From an uncultured Acetatifactor sp. (GTDB lineage Bacteria > Bacillota > Clostridia > Lachnospirales > Lachnospiraceae), in contig CANREV010000010.1 of NCBI GenBank assembly GCA_947629645.1, forward strand, positions 18,191 to 82,190: a stretch of 64,000 bases of DNA, in the 5' to 3' direction. Shown here piece after piece: positions 61,034-64,000 of this stretch. How positions within the stretch are numbered: position 1 is the stretch's first letter; the number at the start of each line of letters is the position of its first letter. The position numbers were made by a program, and so were the translations under genes. Under the pieces are notes generated by a model that saw only the letters and a program-made list of their open reading frames with translations, was not told the DNA's origin and ran no database searches.

Positions 61034-61063
61034 TCTCCGTTTTTTGCGGACAAAAACATACCG
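61034..61063 (+). promoter_or_regulatory. LytTR-type direct repeat before ABC operon 2
   Basis: TTGCGGACA (61034-61042) and TGACGGACA (61055-61063) are 21 bp apart, about 90 bases before the small gene at 61154. The surrounding bases (GGACAAAAA, CCGAT-ACGGACA) resemble the box at 59413, which implies one regulator for both operons. Confidence 0.65.
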
Positions 61064-61153
61064 ATGACGGACAAAACAGCAAGAATGCTATCTTAGCAGT
61101 ATGCTATAACTGTAACCGTAAACAAATACACTAATTTAAATGGAGGTGATTTT

Positions 61154-61333
61154 ATGCGTCATTTTTATTTTCGTCTCATTCTTGGTATTGTTTGGCTGGC
61201 TGCGGCGATTGTCAGTGCCGTGAAAGCAAATATGCCCTTTGCCGCTCTGTATGCCGTATTGGGTGTAGTTTTCCTGTGGTCTGCCTATTCGATTTGGAAA
61301 AAGGAGAAAAAGGACAAAGACAATCGGGGGTAA
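61154..61333 (+). CDS. Small membrane protein of ABC operon 2
   Basis: The product has 59 residues. The ATG at 61154 follows GGAGGTGA. Two membrane helices (about 7-23 and 28-47) are followed by a Lys-rich tail (WKKEKKDKDN). It is the first gene of the second ABC operon, 4 bases before the ATPase start. Small leader membrane proteins often accompany such exporters; the function is unknown. Confidence 0.8.
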   Translation: MRHFYFRLILGIVWLAAAIVSAVKANMPFAALYAVLGVVFLWSAYSIWKKEKKDKDNRG

Positions 61334-61337
61334 CGAG

Positions 61338-62036
61338 ATGAATAATAAGGCATTTCTTGTTCTCAACAAACTAAGTGTATGGTACACGCGGGGCAAGCCT
61401 GTTCTTGACAATTTCTCTATGGAGCTGGGAGCAAATGAGGTTGTCGGGCTGATTGGTCTGAACGGAGCGGGCAAGACTACGTTTATTAAAACTCTTTCCG
61501 GGCTGCTTGACAGTTTTCAGATTAAAACCGCGCTATGGCAGGATAAGCCTTTTCAATTCCGGGATATAGCCTTTAAGAAAGACCGCTATACGGTTTTTGC
61601 CGAAGATCATTCGTTTCAATTTTTTACATTCCGTGAGTATGCTTCTTATGTGGCGGCGTCCTATGGAAAGAAATTGTGCGACATTGGCGAGCTGGTGCAG
61701 GGCTTCCGCTTTGAAGAATACACCGATATTTTGCTGAAAGAACTGTCAACGGGCAATTTGAAAAAGGCTTATCTGATTACAGCGTTTGCCTTGAAACCGA
61801 AGCTGCTCATGCTGGACGAGCCTGTGAACGGACTGGATTATCAAAGTACCGAATACCTGTACCGACAGATCAACAACTATCGGCAGCATGGCACAATCCT
61901 TTTTTCGTCCCATATCCTTGAAAGCATCTGCCTTACGTCTGATCGTGTGCTGGTTCTGGAGCAGGGGCGGATCAAAAGAAGTTTTGCAGGACAGGAAATT
62001 GAAACCGCTAAAATCAGGGAGATGCTAAAAGTTTGA
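61338..62036 (+). CDS. ABC transporter ATPase 2
   Basis: The product has 232 residues. Motifs: Walker A GLNGAGKTT (about 39-47), signature ELSTGNLKK (about 137-145, a variant of LSGGQ), Walker B LLMLDEPVNGLD (about 156-167), and H-loop FSSHIL. The start ATG follows GGGGGTAACGAG. It forms an exporter with the permease at 62094. It is not closely similar to ATPase 1. Confidence 0.86.
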   Translation: MNNKAFLVLNKLSVWYTRGKPVLDNFSMELGANEVVGLIGLNGAGKTTFIKTLSGLLDSFQIKTALWQDKPFQFRDIAFKKDRYTVFAEDHSFQFFTFREYASYVAASYGKKLCDIGELVQGFRFEEYTDILLKELSTGNLKKAYLITAFALKPKLLMLDEPVNGLDYQSTEYLYRQINNYRQHGTILFSSHILESICLTSDRVLVLEQGRIKRSFAGQEIETAKIREMLKV

Positions 62037-62064
62037 AAGTCAACTTTCAAATTCTGATTGGTAT

Positions 62065-62080
62065 GCGTGCTAAAGCACGC
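62065..62080. other. Small hairpin before the permease ribosome binding site
   Basis: GCGTGC-TAAA-GCACGC is a perfect 6-bp stem in the 57-base gap between ATPase 2 and the permease. It may modulate translation of the permease. Confidence 0.4.
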
Positions 62081-62093
62081 AAGGGGTATAAGA

Positions 62094-63338
62094 ATGAACA
62101 TTTTGAAAGCTCTCTTAAAGCAGCTTTTGGGAGCAAAGTATGAGCGTATCGCAAAGAGCCTGATCGCCTGCCTTATTGCATTTCTTGTCATTCGTACAGC
62201 AGAAATAAAAATAGAGATCGCACCGTCTATTCTTTTTCTGACAGCAACGGCTTTTTCGGCGGGGATCATGTGGCAGGCTCTTCATTCTTCGGGAAATGAA
62301 GACCGTATGATTGGGCTGTTTATGTTACCGTTTGGAAACAGGAAAATGACCCTTTCGATTGTGTTGGCATTTACCGGCTATACGTTGATTACAAAGACAT
62401 TTCTTGTATTGACTTTGTTCTTTGCTGTCTATGAGTGGAGCGCAGTACAGATAGCCGTGTCGCTGCTCTGCGCGTGTAATGGCTGTTTCGTAGCTGCCGC
62501 GTGGCACACATGGCGCACAAAGAGTACCCTGTGCGCCAGAGCAAAGAAAAGGAAACGGCTGCCTGTTGTTTTTCTATGGTGTGCAGCGTTACTGTTATCT
62601 ATATTTTTAGTGCAGGATCTTGTTTCTTTTGCTCTGATCGTATTTGCAAGCCTGTGCTTTTCTGTCCTTCGTCTGCTGACAGAGGACGCTTATGGATTTT
62701 ATCGTCCGGTGTCTGCGAAACAACTGATCAGGCACACCAAAGGAACGGGGAGTATATTCCTGTATCTTCTGCGCTATTTGATAACGAATAAGAGCTATCT
62801 TTTGAATACTGCGGGCTTATGTTTGATTGCTGCATTTCTGCCCGTATTGTTGGGACAATTCGAGGGATTGTATGTTATGCCGCTTGGGTTCGCCATTCTG
62901 TGCTTGAATACTCCGATCTGCATATTACTGTCCTGTGATCCTGACTTGGAACAAGCGGTGCGGGTACTACCCAGACAGGCATATCATTTTTGCAGCCGCT
63001 ACTGCGTTTTCATTTTCTTAGTAAACATGGCAGTAAGCAGCGTGTATTTAGTTAGCTGGCAGGTTCAGCATAGCGGTGTAGGCAGTATGGAAATCATTGC
63101 TGCGCTGTTAATTGCCATGCAAAGTGCTGTCTTGTCTGTTCTGCTGGAGTGGTGTTACCCTATCCGAAACTGGAAAATAGAAAGTGATCTATGGCACCAC
63201 CCCCGCAAATATATTGTGCCGCTTATCATGCTGTTGATTGCTGTATTGATCGGTATGTGGTCTGTGAGTATATGGATTTTGTTCTGTATTGTTATCGTTG
63301 AATGTTTTAGTTTATCGCTTATCGCAAGGAGGATATAG
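62094..63338 (+). CDS. ABC transporter permease 2
   Basis: The product has 414 residues from the ATG at 62094 (AAGGGG, 7-base spacing) rather than the TTG at 62058. About ten membrane helices are predicted. The middle cytoplasmic part contains AYGFYRPVSAKQLIRHTKGTGSIFLYLLRYLITNKSYLLN. It belongs with the ATPase just upstream; the substrate is unknown but the LytTR context suggests peptides. Confidence 0.75.
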   Translation: MNILKALLKQLLGAKYERIAKSLIACLIAFLVIRTAEIKIEIAPSILFLTATAFSAGIMWQALHSSGNEDRMIGLFMLPFGNRKMTLSIVLAFTGYTLITKTFLVLTLFFAVYEWSAVQIAVSLLCACNGCFVAAAWHTWRTKSTLCARAKKRKRLPVVFLWCAALLLSIFLVQDLVSFALIVFASLCFSVLRLLTEDAYGFYRPVSAKQLIRHTKGTGSIFLYLLRYLITNKSYLLNTAGLCLIAAFLPVLLGQFEGLYVMPLGFAILCLNTPICILLSCDPDLEQAVRVLPRQAYHFCSRYCVFIFLVNMAVSSVYLVSWQVQHSGVGSMEIIAALLIAMQSAVLSVLLEWCYPIRNWKIESDLWHHPRKYIVPLIMLLIAVLIGMWSVSIWILFCIVIVECFSLSLIARRI

Positions 63339-63492
63339 TGTGAAAAATCACACTGATGTGCTGATTGTTTCACAAAACGAACCTTGTTCGTTTGAGAGTT
63401 TGTGCCGGAGCGTCACAAATTCCCCTGATGGCAGACGCGAATTTGAGATTCGCGTTGCCCCGTTGCAAGAACGCTCCGGAATGGAGATTACC

Positions 63493-63714
63493 ATGAAAAA
63501 TACGAAACGCTGCCCTAAGTGCAATTCGCAAAATATTGTCCGTGTTCCCGACAATCAAAACCGCCATGCAAGCGGCAACAATATTTATACATCAACCTTT
63601 ACGCTGATGAAAAAAATCCCGGTTATTCGCTATGTCTGCTGTGATTGCGGCTATGTAGAGAATTGGGTTGAAACACAAGGCGGGCTTGGCGAGATTAAGC
63701 GTACATTTGGGTGA
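63493..63714 (+). CDS. Small zinc-ribbon protein
   Basis: The product has 73 residues from the ATG at 63493. Two cysteine pairs (CPKCNS near 7-10, CCDCGYVENW near 50-53) form a zinc ribbon, as in transcription-factor-like or chaperone-like small proteins. A GTG at 63340 with AAGGAGG would extend the frame by 51 residues. It lies inside a small GTGTGA/TCACAC hairpin, and the extra sequence looks non-protein-like, so I prefer the ATG. It is the last gene of the ABC operon. Confidence 0.7.
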   Translation: MKNTKRCPKCNSQNIVRVPDNQNRHASGNNIYTSTFTLMKKIPVIRYVCCDCGYVENWVETQGGLGEIKRTFG

Positions 63715-63825
63715 AAATTGTTATTCATTTATCATGATATGTTTTACTAAATCTACTGCACATTGTCACTTTGTGGCGAAAAGAAAAACCGCCATTCAGC
63801 GGATATTTTTTCGTGCGTTTATGAA

Positions 63826-63860
63826 ACGGCGGCTTTGAAAAATCAAAGCTGCTGTTTTTA
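63826..63860 (+). terminator. Terminator after the zinc-ribbon gene
   Basis: ACGGCGGCTTTGA and TCAAAGCTGCTGT form a 13-bp stem (two G-T pairs) with loop AAAA, followed by TTTTTAAATTT. It ends the ABC operon. The 286-base end region 63715-64000 also holds the truncated HicA-like start. Confidence 0.8.
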
Positions 63861-63890
63861 AATTTGTGTGCTATATTATATGAGAAGGCT

Positions 63891-63938
63891 ATGAGCAAGA
63901 AAGATAAATTATTGGAAAGACTGCTAAGGAAACACTGA
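63891..63938 (+). pseudogene. HicA-like toxin, start only
   Basis: The frame encodes MSKKDKLLERLLRKH and stops. The first 12 residues match the start of HicA toxins (MSKKxKLLExLL), with GAGAAGG and a TATATT -10 just upstream. The remaining ~60 residues are absent, replaced by AT-rich sequence with AACTGATT-like dyads, suggesting an insertion or deletion at 63929. Confidence 0.45.
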
Positions 63939-64000
63939 TTAAATCAGTATTTCAACTACCTTTTCGCCGCCATATATAGTAAAATGTAAGTATTACAAAT

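Noticed and set aside
63340..63492. N-terminal extension of the zinc-ribbon protein from a GTG
   Set aside because: The GTG has a good ribosome binding site but sits in a hairpin, and the added residues do not look like a conserved protein; left as an alternative.

Overview
The window looks like a chromosomal segment of a butyrate-forming Firmicute, most likely a Lachnospiraceae (Clostridium cluster XIVa) relative. The evidence is the gene order crt-hbd-bcd-etfB-etfA, a PPi-type phosphofructokinase, strong AGGAGG ribosome binding sites with frequent TTG/GTG starts, and many LytTR/GHKL two-component systems. No rRNA, tRNA or CRISPR array was seen.

Left part (1-23,000) is mostly ordinary metabolism. 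It starts inside crt of the butyryl-CoA pathway, followed by TspO, PPi-PFK, a YbaK-type deacylase, MtnA, a GH43-like hydrolase, a Cys-cluster protein, a D-Ala-D-Ala carboxypeptidase, an ECF sigma/anti-sigma pair and a chemoreceptor. A nitrogen/amine catabolic block follows: a four-gene HcnABC-like flavin/iron-sulfur dehydrogenase, an AraC regulator, a divergent PII protein, an APC permease and an ornithine-cyclodeaminase-family enzyme. The dehydrogenase and PII-permease operons begin with look-alike attenuator leaders: a hairpin with an A1/G4 hexaloop overlapping a terminator, as in ANTAR-controlled RNAs. Four minisatellite-like tandem repeats (26, 40, 30 and 44/13 bp) lie in this part.

The middle part (23,000-39,850) is accessory. 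It holds a GNAT-toxin module, a LytTR/GHKL system with a matching direct-repeat box before two unknown genes (the second with a -1 frameshift at a T_TTT_TTA heptamer), a polytopic membrane protein with a duplicated fragment, an orphan Phd antitoxin, a solute-binding lipoprotein, an McrB/McrC-like restriction pair, an ECF sigma factor with a ~250-residue C-terminal extension, and remnants of a serine recombinase, RhuM, a response regulator, an AAA ATPase and a WYL-type regulator.

The most striking module is 39,874-50,912: a tyrosine recombinase, then a ~410-bp segment bounded by a perfect 26-bp inverted repeat that contains an outward promoter and a terminator, then a 3,192-residue repeat-rich surface protein. 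This has the architecture of an invertible promoter (phase-variation switch), drawn here in the ON orientation. A third copy of the repeat core lies between the segment and the gene.

Right part (51,000-64,000): an AlbA_2/Schlafen-like regulator with an operator made of TGTCAC half-sites, a Wadjet locus reduced to a JetA-JetC chimera plus JetD, a broken ParE-like toxin, and a second LytTR/GHKL system followed by two small ABC-exporter operons. Each ABC operon is preceded by a 9-12-9 direct repeat related to the box of the first LytTR system. The window ends with a zinc-ribbon protein and a truncated HicA-like start.
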